From: an uncultured Lachnospiraceae bacterium
Lineage (GTDB): Bacteria; Bacillota; Clostridia; Lachnospirales; Lachnospiraceae
DNA length: 39,287 bases
Direction: 5' to 3'
NCBI GenBank assembly: GCA_947624815.1
Contig: CANQME010000019.1
Location: 1-39,287 of the forward strand
Positions 7,801-13,843 of the stretch are shown one piece after another. Numbering within the stretch: position 1 is the first letter of the stretch; the number at the start of each line of letters is the position of its first letter. Below the pieces are notes generated by a model. The model made no database searches, was not told the origin of the DNA, and worked only from the letters and a program-made list of their open reading frames with translations. The translations under genes and the position numbers were made by a program.

Positions 7801-10177
7801 AAAAATCCATAGAATTTTCGCCTGTAATTCCTGCCGCTTTCGCAGCTCTATACCCATCAATTATTTCGTTTACTCCACCAGCACCCTTTTTTCCATGTAC
7901 TTGAGTGTTTTTTTCACCTTTAGCTTCATTATCATAAAGTGCAGCACCATCTGTTGCTACTAAAGACATTTCTCCATGGCAACATCCAGCGATACCGCCT
8001 CCAAATCCATAAGCCGTATTATCTGTAATCGTAGCATTGATTAACGTCGCTATGCCACCATTGTTGATGTATAGTCCACCACCGCCCAGATCTGTTTGAG
8101 AATTACATGTGTTATTCTGAATCGTGCCGCCAGAAATAGTTGCGATGCCCCAGACAAAAATTCCACCGCCCTCACCGGCAAATTTGTCCTTGCCTAAATC
8201 ATCGGTACTATTGAATTCAACACTACCACCCGCCATAGTAAAATTACTATTACCGGTCTTTATGTATGCTGTATATGGTTTATCGTTCTTATCTGTTTTC
8301 TGTTCAGTCCTCCACTGAATACCCACCATGATGCCGCCGCCCCGATGAGCAGTATTCCCAGAAATGGTTCCCTTTATCAGATTGAATGTTCCTTCCTCGA
8401 CATAGACGCCGCCACCAACACGGAATTTATGATCGCCCCTTGGTTCCATCTCTTCGTGCATTATTTCCGTTCCAGTACCACCGGTGACAGTAATATTACC
8501 ATTCATCGTGACATTAGCGTTGCCAGTAATAAATATAACACTGGTATTTCTACCAGTAGCATCAATTGTACCATTGCCCTCAATGGTTACAGTGCCACCA
8601 TCTATAACAATGTTTCCTTTCCATACTCCGGCATTAATTGTTTCATCCAAAATCAGAGTACCGCTTTCATTAGTAAGGGTCAGCAAACCCTCCTTGCAAG
8701 GTCTTGCCGTATCGCTGCCACTGGGTTTGAACGATAATGCCGTTTCATCCGCATCAATCAACTTCGGCCCCACATACTTCACGCACACGACCCAAGTCAG
8801 CACGGTTCCATGCTCCAGGGTTTTCTTCAGGCCCTTCTCAGGCGCTTCGGGATCGTCGTCCGCGGGTGCCTTCATGGTTGCGTTGCCGCTTGTAGCAGGT
8901 GCCGGGAGCGTCTCGAGCTCGTCTGTATCATCCGGGTCCGCCTCATCCTCAGGATCATCCTGCTGAGCCTTGGTCTCCGATGCTTTGCCGGACTCCGCCT
9001 CGGTCTCCTTAACCGCTTCGGTGCTTTCCTCTGCTGCTGTCAGCTTATCCTCCGGGATCTCAATACGGGCAAGACCTGCCAGGGGCACCTCTCCTCCCAG
9101 GATCAGCTCAATGCCGTTGCCGGAAGCTTCGCTTTCGGTTTCTTCCGTTTCAGGCGCAACAGTGCTGGCCTCCGTGTTGTCGGACGCCTCGCTCTCTTCT
9201 GCGGTCTCCTTGCTCTCGTTTTCGGTCTCTTTGCTTTCCGTTTCTTCGTTCTCGGCCTCCTCGCCGTTCACGGCCTCCGTCTTGCCGGAGGTTTCATCAT
9301 TTTCAGAGTTTTCCGCGGTAGCCTCGGTCTGATCCTTACCGGTCTCGGTCTCCATCTCTTCGGAGGTCTCGCTGCTTTCAGCGTCTTCTTCCGGGTTATC
9401 AGCCTGCTCAGGATCAGATTCCGTCTCTGCCTTGTCGGCGGTTTCAACGCTTTCCTTGCTCTCTCCGACAGTTCCTGTCTGTCCGACAACTTCATTTACG
9501 TCCTTGATGATCTCAGGAGCTGTGGACCAGAATTCTTCTTCCGTCGCGAAATCAGCATCTGCAGGCGTTGCAAGTCCTGCCTCGCCCTTCGCAGATACGA
9601 CAAGATCCTCACCCTCATAGGTGAACGTCACATTGACGATACCCTCGTCCTTGACCAGAGCGGTGCCGTCCGGGTAAACCTCCATGACGTCATCGTTGTC
9701 GCCTTCCCAGGTTCCGGGAAGGTCCATATCCAGCTTGCCGTACTCCTCAAGGTATTTTGGGGACAACAAAAGAGCCTGGCCCAGCGTATTGTCGGTCTCC
9801 TTGCCGTCGTACATATACTGGAGCCATTTGCCGGTCCATGCTATCCCGGATTCCTCGTCCTCGGCGTCCTTATCTTCCACTTCCGCGTTCTTGGTCTCCT
9901 CGCCGTCGGTTTCTTCCTCTACCGGCTCAGGCCAGATATCGACATGGAAATCGTACTCCTGCTCGTCTTCTCCGTCTTCGCTCTCTCCGACCCCCATCTG
10001 ATCCAGCATTTCCATCTGGTCGTCCGAACCATCGTCCCCGCCCATTATGATATTGAGCGCATACACCGTCTGTACATTGGCGGCGATGTTCGAAAACACC
10101 AGAACGAATGCAAGCAAACCGGCAAGAACACGCGATTTTCTCTTCGTCATTCTTAACATCTTCATCCTCTCCTTCAT
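1850..10177 (-). CDS. Giant cell-wall-anchored surface protein with beta-helix and Spy0128/FctA isopeptide repeats
   Basis: This 2775-residue protein begins with a signal peptide (basic start, hydrophobic LAGLLAFVLVF, probable cleavage after VYA near residue 40). Then come an acidic region rich in Glu, Thr and Ser (about 45-480), a Gly-rich right-handed beta-helix (about 510-900, repeated GGGI and ISGNT turns), a diverged pilin-like domain (about 890-1045) and ten tandem ~145-residue Spy0128/FctA-type domains (about 1045-2495). Each of the ten keeps an early Lys, the Glu in the F-x-I-x-E strand and a terminal Asn (F-x-N-x-Y), the triad that forms intramolecular isopeptide bonds in this family. 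A Cna-B-like/DUF7601-type domain, PEETTS repeats, APMTG, a hydrophobic segment and a charged tail end it. The start at 10177 has CAGGAGGAG about 6-8 bases upstream. Likely role: a long protease-resistant adhesin or stalk. No sortase gene lies in the window. Confidence 0.93.
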   Translation of the reverse strand: MKERMKMLRMTKRKSRVLAGLLAFVLVFSNIAANVQTVYALNIIMGGDDGSDDQMEMLDQMGVGESEDGEDEQEYDFHVDIWPEPVEEETDGEETKNAEVEDKDAEDEESGIAWTGKWLQYMYDGKETDNTLGQALLLSPKYLEEYGKLDMDLPGTWEGDNDDVMEVYPDGTALVKDEGIVNVTFTYEGEDLVVSAKGEAGLATPADADFATEEEFWSTAPEIIKDVNEVVGQTGTVGESKESVETADKAETESDPEQADNPEEDAESSETSEEMETETGKDQTEATAENSENDETSGKTEAVNGEEAENEETESKETENESKETAEESEASDNTEASTVAPETEETESEASGNGIELILGGEVPLAGLARIEIPEDKLTAAEESTEAVKETEAESGKASETKAQQDDPEDEADPDDTDELETLPAPATSGNATMKAPADDDPEAPEKGLKKTLEHGTVLTWVVCVKYVGPKLIDADETALSFKPSGSDTARPCKEGLLTLTNESGTLILDETINAGVWKGNIVIDGGTVTIEGNGTIDATGRNTSVIFITGNANVTMNGNITVTGGTGTEIMHEEMEPRGDHKFRVGGGVYVEEGTFNLIKGTISGNTAHRGGGIMVGIQWRTEQKTDKNDKPYTAYIKTGNSNFTMAGGSVEFNSTDDLGKDKFAGEGGGIFVWGIATISGGTIQNNTCNSQTDLGGGGLYINNGGIATLINATITDNTAYGFGGGIAGCCHGEMSLVATDGAALYDNEAKGEKNTQVHGKKGAGGVNEIIDGYRAAKAAGITGENSMDFYTAGSCIISNYMAGGGSAQYTVKTKAENRKIGDTEVLNYEKTNVALTAAPSQDSKNKVPVGVMISGNTSTVHGGGIGCNGGLYFGSSENSEVVIDKLNLTLSGNKTMNGIAPAANAYTFELLYRDKKTVAATAKNGADGIITFTFNEYQKISQYLNEDKESITFYLREAIPASGADIIYDKTLYRVDVKLRNDSNTETVTLKHTTNNNGEDSLGFKEITVTYTTNSYSAENITITKIAGRYGNDLNPEETVEGQSFAFANYAPVKYQPKATKTVKGNSDKYSAKDYTFEISQTGTPEGVDYILPDPVEKTLSISDLGDTNSKEVLFDEMEFTKEGTYTFSIKEIKGSSLNVEYDNAVWTLTVTVSHKQDDPGKLTENHTYTKTVGEETQTNPDAAVFTNKYTEPTFALPRAFKRIELKNVDELAEKKEFTFTMVLDETNNPPTGGVSMEGSDTPFESLTGSVTGKGEISFGNKWVQFNQPGTYTFKITEDKKGYHGYTFDEKVGLWTVVVDEKAAGTKLEVKSATYAVEKATSSDVTDGVVFVNEYKAGDVILPFAVKKEVFGNAPKDVEAKFNFELSPAEEYADDAVVTSGLHQVELTYLNGKLSGETGFGSVTFGKAGTYEFVMKEVQGTIPGYSYDDGIWYITVVVTDGENGTLKVASVRGQRRIGEAISGAFDYTDKDVDKLNPLSITFTNRYQADITTYVPKVEKAFTEDSNQRPNRDMRFDFTLTQDLDNSDGVAVLADNAGIARDSLSTYVDREGTATFGELQFTKAGTYVFVISEDAPEEADRVPGVTYSNAVWTLKIVVKDQDGKLVKTSVTYTKTEDEKEVDKLTGEDQIPTFENEYHVTPTTYQPKATKQVTGEVVPGRKYFQFTLKEDEKNPEGVKWNEHVKNGVDSIGAYGLPDYKISEGFFYPVTFEEAGTYRFIIEEENTGAPGYTYDSSSWTLTVEVVDNNSKLEVASAVYEKDGQPVTFQDGAIVAAQFVNEYKPAPTTYAPEVMKLISGESLPPEDRIYTFTLEPGFWYPNGVLTDSGVVIPDPATATVTGVGRGKFAPIEFTKAGTYNFKIKEVDEGGSMGYLYDDTTWNVEVTVVDINGQLAVSNVAYTKQAGTKTQNVGPENSMDPMYDTNHVLFASFYNEYHVIPTETQLHVTKYVTGSVRPEANTATFNFRMALIDSTARNGAVLPEKQTVSVTGSGEPGKLGEVDFDPIKFTKPGTYIFEIDEMTGFEAETGNQLPGYTYDSSTWKVVVEVADQNGTLVVESKKYNHLENGEAVDSADVPAEEGARFVNDYDVESVKYAPKVNKEFAREAAARPTEEEFTFKLEAADNYGDNITFSEEATAKKVTVTGAGIASFADITFNEAGTYEFTIREEDENKPGYKYDTAAWKLTVEVIDKGNQLLVNTTSYTQVVEKNPKSSGEMAIFTNGYEQEPTSYEPRVSKTFTGENRPKEKEFTFRIVENGYAPPAYALSLTGGLEMPENPTVTVTGENRVKFDEIKFTEPGTYKFLISEDMGETPGYTYDKAVWDLEVVIEDTEGQLQVVSHRYTKADGEATTSAEDEATFTNDYEVTATEYAPWVKKTIVGNPLEEEQFNFTLESGEGNDTEGFEFAEGDSGRHVSVNGAGTGSFGGITFKKAGTYTFKVKETSSNSPFWVDDDRTWTLTVVVEDEDGHLVVKSHSYERDGEDSVTSNTWAEFENEYHGPGDLSISKTVSGNRGERTRAFNFTVTFTNLKGEPLAGTYEYEGESIVEGVEAPADGTMTGGVLEITLRHGQKITIHNLPAGTRYSVTEEEANLDDYRTTVNGRTSDSAEGTISEKGTAVVEYENYKEQPEETTSPEETTSPEETTAPEETTSPEESTAPEESTAPEETTSPGRPTGGTTPGRPTGNTTPNRPGLSIPDNSVPQAPGIPDIVTISDDPTPLGSLSNLENIEDGDVPLAFLAPMTGDDRPIGATALFGLVALGMMGAFGILGLKKDEEED
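2177..2302 (-). repeat. 18-bp tandem repeat encoding PEETTS units
   Basis: Seven consecutive 18-base units encode PEE[T/S]T[S/A], forming the Pro/Thr/Glu-rich stalk just before the sortase-type anchor of the giant surface protein. The units differ at synonymous and Ser/Ala positions. Such spacers cross the cell wall and can vary in copy number. Confidence 0.85.
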
Positions 10178-10250
10178 AATTATTCTCCTCCTGAGATCAT
10201 CCTATATACCCTTCGCCGAAGCTTCCACCCTCCGGCGTCCACAAATAGCG

Positions 10251-10295
10251 GGATACCCCCCTACTATTGGTTTTATTATACAGAGGAGGGTATCC
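10251..10295 (-). promoter_or_regulatory. Promoter of the giant surface protein gene, bracketed by an inverted repeat
   Basis: On the minus strand a perfect TATAAT (10280-10275) lies about 100 bases before the start codon. No good -35 is present at 16-18 bases; the closest is a poor TTGCAG/TTTGCA at 14-15 bases. The -10 is flanked by an 11-base inverted repeat with one mismatch (10251-10261 and 10285-10295; arms GGATACCCCCC and GGAGGGTATCC). A weak -35 together with a palindrome around the -10 suggests regulated expression, either an operator or a hairpin at the start of the transcript. Confidence 0.45.
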
Positions 10296-10374
10296 TGCAA
10301 AGTGTCTCGCTTCCGCATCAAAATGTATTTTATTATCTTTTTATTTCTTCTGGTTTCGATTTCCCGAACGGCAC

Positions 10375-10403
10375 TTGTCAGGGGCCGGCTTATCTGGTAC
10401 AAT
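10375..10403 (+). promoter_or_regulatory. Promoter of the Rpn-family gene
   Basis: TTGTCA (10375-10380), 17 bases, TACAAT (10398-10403), with TGG directly before the -10. Each hexamer matches consensus at 5 of 6 positions. Together with the divergent promoter above, this accounts for the intergenic region 10178-10504, which holds no other gene that I can see. Confidence 0.65.
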
Positions 10404-10504
10404 CGGCTCGAACGCAGTCCGTTTATTCATAGCTTTCGCCCGGAATTTCTCCGGCGGACCCACACATTTTTTACGCAAAATGAATGGCAGGAGGAGTATT
10501 TTAC

Positions 10505-11569
10505 ATGGGAAAACTGAACCTTGAAGTCAATGATTTTCTCCGCCGGAGGGAGATCTTCGCCGATCTGATGAACGGCTCTCTCTTTCACGGCAAACAGGCG
10601 CTGCGCCCCGACGAGCTGGAACCGGTTCCGGTACAGAGCGGCATACTCGCCGTAGATCCCGGTGGGCATGCGAAAGCCGTCGAACGGACAGGAGACGTCC
10701 GCATGTGCGCCAGGCACGCCGACTATTCCGTTATTTACGCCAATGAGACCCAGAACAGGACGCATTACGCCATGCCCGTCCGGGATATGCTTTACAGCGC
10801 CCTGGAATACACGAGGCAGCTCCGGGACCTGGAGAAAGCGCATCGGGCCTCCGGCAGCCTGCCGGACCGGAACGAGTTCCTGTCGGGAATCCGGAAGGAC
10901 GACCGGATCCGGCCGGTAGTCTGTACTGTTCTCTATCTCGGCGACGACTGGGAAGGCTGTTTAAGCCTTCACGAACTTCTGGATATCGACTGGGAGGATG
11001 AGGACGCGCAGTTTCTGCGCGGCTGCATCCCTGACTACCGCATTAACCTGATTCCCGTCAGGGCTGTCGAGCATCCGGAATATTACCGGACGTGTTTACA
11101 GGAGATTTTCACTATGGTAAGATATAGAAAACAGAAGAAGGAGCTCCGCGATTATGTGGAGAAGCACCGCGACGCCTTTCGCCGGATGGACAGCGTGGAG
11201 ATGTCGGCGACGCTGGCGATGCTGGGTGCCTCGAAAAAGATGGTGGAACTGATGGAAGAAAAGAATGAGAAGGAAGGGAGCGGATACGATTTGTGTGAAG
11301 CGATTCAGGAAATGATCAATGATGGCGTGGAGCAGGGGATCACGATTGGGGAAGAACGCGGTATCGCTATCGGCGAAGAACGCGGCATCGCCATCGGCGA
11401 GGAACGCGGTATCGCTATCGGCGAGGAACGCGGCATCGCCATCGGCGAAGAGCGTCTCTGCGCGCTCTGCGAGCATCTGATGTCGGCCGGGCGGATGGAC
11501 GACCTGAACAGAGCCGTGTCCGACCAGCCGTTCCGGCAGAAGCTTTATGATGAATTCGGAATTGTATAG
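10505..11569 (+). CDS. Rpn-family recombination-promoting nuclease / PD-(D/E)XK transposase-like protein
   Basis: This 354-residue protein resembles the Rpn/PDDEXK transposase-like proteins that are abundant in Lachnospiraceae. The recognisable parts are the NLEVNDFLRRREIFADLMNG start, ANETQNRTHYAMPVRDMLY (E-x-Q as the probable PD-(D/E)XK active-site pair, then the MP-R-M-Y signature), EYTRQL and a C-terminal Glu/Gly-rich repeat. Family members are DNA endonucleases that raise RecA-independent recombination in E. coli. I chose the ATG at 10505 because AGGAGGAG (10489-10496) lies directly upstream; an in-frame ATG at 10484 precedes that site. It is convergent with the SARP-type gene, with only 5 bases between their stop codons. 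No terminal inverted repeats are visible, so it is not evidently part of an insertion sequence. Confidence 0.8.
   Translation: MGKLNLEVNDFLRRREIFADLMNGSLFHGKQALRPDELEPVPVQSGILAVDPGGHAKAVERTGDVRMCARHADYSVIYANETQNRTHYAMPVRDMLYSALEYTRQLRDLEKAHRASGSLPDRNEFLSGIRKDDRIRPVVCTVLYLGDDWEGCLSLHELLDIDWEDEDAQFLRGCIPDYRINLIPVRAVEHPEYYRTCLQEIFTMVRYRKQKKELRDYVEKHRDAFRRMDSVEMSATLAMLGASKKMVELMEEKNEKEGSGYDLCEAIQEMINDGVEQGITIGEERGIAIGEERGIAIGEERGIAIGEERGIAIGEERLCALCEHLMSAGRMDDLNRAVSDQPFRQKLYDEFGIV
11345..11455 (+). repeat. 24-bp in-frame tandem repeat in the Rpn-family gene
   Basis: There are four complete 24-base units and a fifth partial unit (period boundaries at 11345, 11369, 11393, 11417 and 11441), encoding IGEERGIA repeats. 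Units differ by scattered third-position changes. The period is a multiple of three, so gain or loss of units keeps the frame. The segment probably forms a charged helix. Confidence 0.9.
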
Positions 11570-11574
11570 ATTAC

Positions 11575-12825
11575 TTACAGAACGGTTCCGTTGATGGCTG
11601 TCTCCAGCTCCTGGGTCATGGCGGCGTGGTACCAGAGCTCGCCGCCCCCGTGCGCCATCTCATGGTAGGTGCGCTCGATCCGGGCGAAGACGATGCCGCA
11701 GTCTTCCTTATTGATGTCTGTCAGCATCAGAATGAAATGACGGTTGCCGTAGCGGGTGTAGGTGTCGCCCCTGCGCAGTGAATGGCCGATGGCTTCCTTC
11801 AGGATATCCATCTGATTCGGCGCGCTGCCGCGGCTGCCGCGTGTCAGGGTCAGGAAGAGAAGCATGGCCCGGGGATCGTGGCGCCTGCGGTTGCGCACCA
11901 GAACGCGGCAATGGTCGATAAAGCTGGGATAGGTGCAATAGTAAGCGCCCGAGACGTCGTCCTTCTCGAAGATCGTCTTGATGATATTGCCCTCGCGCCC
12001 CATGAAAATGGTATCCATGGTCTTCAGTCCCGTCAGGGACCGGCTCTCCCGGCGGTGCTGGGCGCCGCGCAGTCTGATCTCCTCGAAGCAGCGCTGCATC
12101 TCCTCCGTGGGAGGATTGCCCATATCGCGGGCGTACATCTCCATCGTCTGGTTATAGATCTCCAGAGCCTCTTCATAGCGGTACATCTCCAGATTGCAGC
12201 GGATCTGCTTCACCTGCCAGTCCTCATAAGGATAGATCGCCGCCGCCCGGGTATAGAGACCCAAAAGCTTCATGAAATCATTATTCTTGCGGTATTCCCG
12301 TTCGAGCTCCTCGATCGTTTTGGCATAGAGGGATTTATAATAGAGATTCATCTCGAAAATCCACTGGAAGGAGATGTTCATGGGAAGCAGCTCTCCCACA
12401 TAGAGCCGGTTGGCCTTCTCGTAGCAGGCGATGCGCTCCGCGCCTTCCGGGCATTCTTCCGCCTGGGCCACCGTCTCGGCGAAACGTCTTACATCCGTCT
12501 CCACCGGAAAGCTGCTGACGAAACGGCAGATGCCTGCGGTAATTTTTACATAGTTCTCCGCGGGCAGGCCGGCGTCAACCAGAATGCCCTTCAGGCGGTA
12601 GATCACATTATTCAGATTTCGGTTCCGGCTGACCGCGTCCAGGCCCTCGTCCCATCCATAGAGATTATCGATCAGTTCACTCTTAGCAATGCCGTCGGGC
12701 CCTGCTACCAGAAGCATCTGGAACAGTCGGGCTGCTTTCGAGCTGTCGATCTTCTTAAGCAGAACCGGTCGTTCGCCGTAGCGTATGGCAAAACCGCCAA
12801 ACATCTGTACCTGCAGGGTGTCCAT
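11575..12825 (-). CDS. SARP/BTAD-type transcriptional regulator with degenerate GGDEF-like C-terminus
   Basis: This 416-residue protein has three parts. Residues 1-105 form an OmpR-like winged helix of the SARP kind (MFGGFAIRYGERPVLLKK, SSKAARLFQMLL, LIDNLYG, NRNLNNVIYRLK). Residues about 110-250 are helical repeats of the bacterial transcriptional activator domain (YVGELLP, EDWQVKQIRCNLEMYRYEEAL). Residues about 280-416 resemble a nucleotidyl-cyclase fold: LRRGDTYTRYGNRHFILML lines up with the usual GD-x-x-x-RYGGDEF-x-x-LL, but the GGDEF signature is lost, so c-di-GMP synthesis is unlikely and sensing or dimerisation is more plausible. The start ATG at 12825 has GGAG about 8 bases upstream. 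The targets are unknown; the neighbouring nrf operon and surface-protein gene are only positional candidates. Confidence 0.75.
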   Translation of the reverse strand: MDTLQVQMFGGFAIRYGERPVLLKKIDSSKAARLFQMLLVAGPDGIAKSELIDNLYGWDEGLDAVSRNRNLNNVIYRLKGILVDAGLPAENYVKITAGICRFVSSFPVETDVRRFAETVAQAEECPEGAERIACYEKANRLYVGELLPMNISFQWIFEMNLYYKSLYAKTIEELEREYRKNNDFMKLLGLYTRAAAIYPYEDWQVKQIRCNLEMYRYEEALEIYNQTMEMYARDMGNPPTEEMQRCFEEIRLRGAQHRRESRSLTGLKTMDTIFMGREGNIIKTIFEKDDVSGAYYCTYPSFIDHCRVLVRNRRRHDPRAMLLFLTLTRGSRGSAPNQMDILKEAIGHSLRRGDTYTRYGNRHFILMLTDINKEDCGIVFARIERTYHEMAHGGGELWYHAAMTQELETAINGTVL

Positions 12826-12860
12826 TTCATCTTCTCCGGTAGAGTTTAAGACTACTTTTA

Positions 12861-12890
12861 ATCATACATCCGCAGGTTTTATGTTGTCAA
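12861..12890 (-). promoter_or_regulatory. Promoter of the SARP-type regulator
   Basis: On the minus strand TTGACA (12890-12885), 18 bases, TATGAT (12866-12861). The bases around the -35 read AGTGTTGACAA, identical over 11 bases to the -35 region of the two-gene unit at 1310-1319. This may be a shared operator or only promoter convergence. Confidence 0.6.
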
Positions 12891-12977
12891 CACTAAATTG
12901 CTTTATTCCTGTGTTATATACGAAAATGCGTGTTTTTTGTGTTCTACATCCGGGCGCTGCCACGCCCCTTCCGGCAG

Positions 12978-13808
12978 CTACGCGTAGCTGTGGATTCCCG
13001 GAATAAATGTGTTCACTCCGATATAGGTGAACAGCACGCAGATAAATCCGATCACCGCGAACCACGCGGCCCGGCGGCCGCGCCAGCCTTTGTTCAGCCG
13101 GAGGTGAAGATAGAGGGCGTAAATGATCCAAGTAATCAGCGACCAGGTCTCCTTCGGATCCCAGGACCAGTAGCTGCCCCAGGCGCGCTCGGCCCAGATG
13201 GCCCCAGTGATAATGACGAAGGTCAGGAACAGGAAGCCCAGCGACACGGCGCGGTAGCTGATGATATCCAGCCGGTCGTAGTCCGGAATGTTCTTCTTCC
13301 AGAAATCATGGTTTTCGCGTCCCTGCTTCAGGAGGAACATCGACGATACGGCGAACGACACGCCGAACGCTCCGTAGGAAATGATGGCGGTGGACACATG
13401 GATGCCCAGCCAGTTGCTTCTGAGAGCCGGCATCAGTTCCCGCACCTCCCGGCTCTGCATCGCGGCGTAGCCGATCAGAAGGAAGATCACCGGCGTCACG
13501 AAGGTTCCCAGCGCCTGGAAATGATACTTCTTCACGAATACCAGAAAACACAGGCAGATGCCCCAGGCGAAGCTGGTCGCGAACTCGTACTGGTTGGTCA
13601 GCGGGAGCCGTCCCGCTCCGATGCCGCGCACGAGAAGGGCCGCCGTGTGCAGCACGAACGCCACGGTGATAACCCATCCGGCGATCCGGGCCGCCTTCTC
13701 ATTCTTCATGGCGAAGAAGATGAAATACAGCACCATGGACGCCAGATAGAGGACCATGACTGCTGTGAATAATGTGTTTTCAACTGCGAGAAACTGGCTG
13801 CTATTCAT
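12978..13808 (-). CDS. ccsA: System II cytochrome c maturation protein CcsA/ResC
   Basis: This 276-residue polytopic membrane protein has about eight hydrophobic segments and the diagnostic Trp-rich heme-handling (WWD) motif WGSYWSWDPKETWSLITW near residues 205-222. With ResB it exports heme and ligates it to CXXCH motifs of apocytochromes on the outer face of the membrane. It lies 35 bases after resB, and the whole apparent operon runs from 17147 to here. Its natural client in the window is the five-heme NrfA. The start ATG at 13808 follows a GGAG-type site. The last codons sit in a perfect 16-base palindrome (12975-12990), and a GC hairpin without a T-run follows, so termination is unclear. 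Confidence 0.93.
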   Translation of the reverse strand: MNSSQFLAVENTLFTAVMVLYLASMVLYFIFFAMKNEKAARIAGWVITVAFVLHTAALLVRGIGAGRLPLTNQYEFATSFAWGICLCFLVFVKKYHFQALGTFVTPVIFLLIGYAAMQSREVRELMPALRSNWLGIHVSTAIISYGAFGVSFAVSSMFLLKQGRENHDFWKKNIPDYDRLDIISYRAVSLGFLFLTFVIITGAIWAERAWGSYWSWDPKETWSLITWIIYALYLHLRLNKGWRGRRAAWFAVIGFICVLFTYIGVNTFIPGIHSYA

Positions 13809-13843
13809 CGTATACTCTCCTTACTCCTGCTTTCTGACTGTTC

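Noticed and set aside
8810-10156. 448-codon plus-strand open frame opposite the acidic region of the surface protein
   Set aside because: It is an antisense shadow of a Glu/Ser-rich region; the Leu/Phe-rich translation is a composition artefact.
10484-10504. Upstream ATG for the Rpn-family gene
   Set aside because: The strong AGGAGGAG site lies after this ATG and at proper spacing for the ATG at 10505.
11345-11455. CRISPR array
   Set aside because: The repeats are directly adjacent without unique spacers and encode an in-frame peptide repeat; the same holds for the other tandem repeats in the window.
10505-11569. Insertion sequence around the Rpn-family (transposase-like) gene
   Set aside because: I saw no terminal inverted repeats or target duplications, and the gene has an ordinary chromosomal promoter.
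12975-12990. Perfect 16-base palindrome at the end of ccsA as terminator
   Set aside because: It overlaps the last codons, has no loop and no T-run follows; it is probably coincidental or a minor structure.
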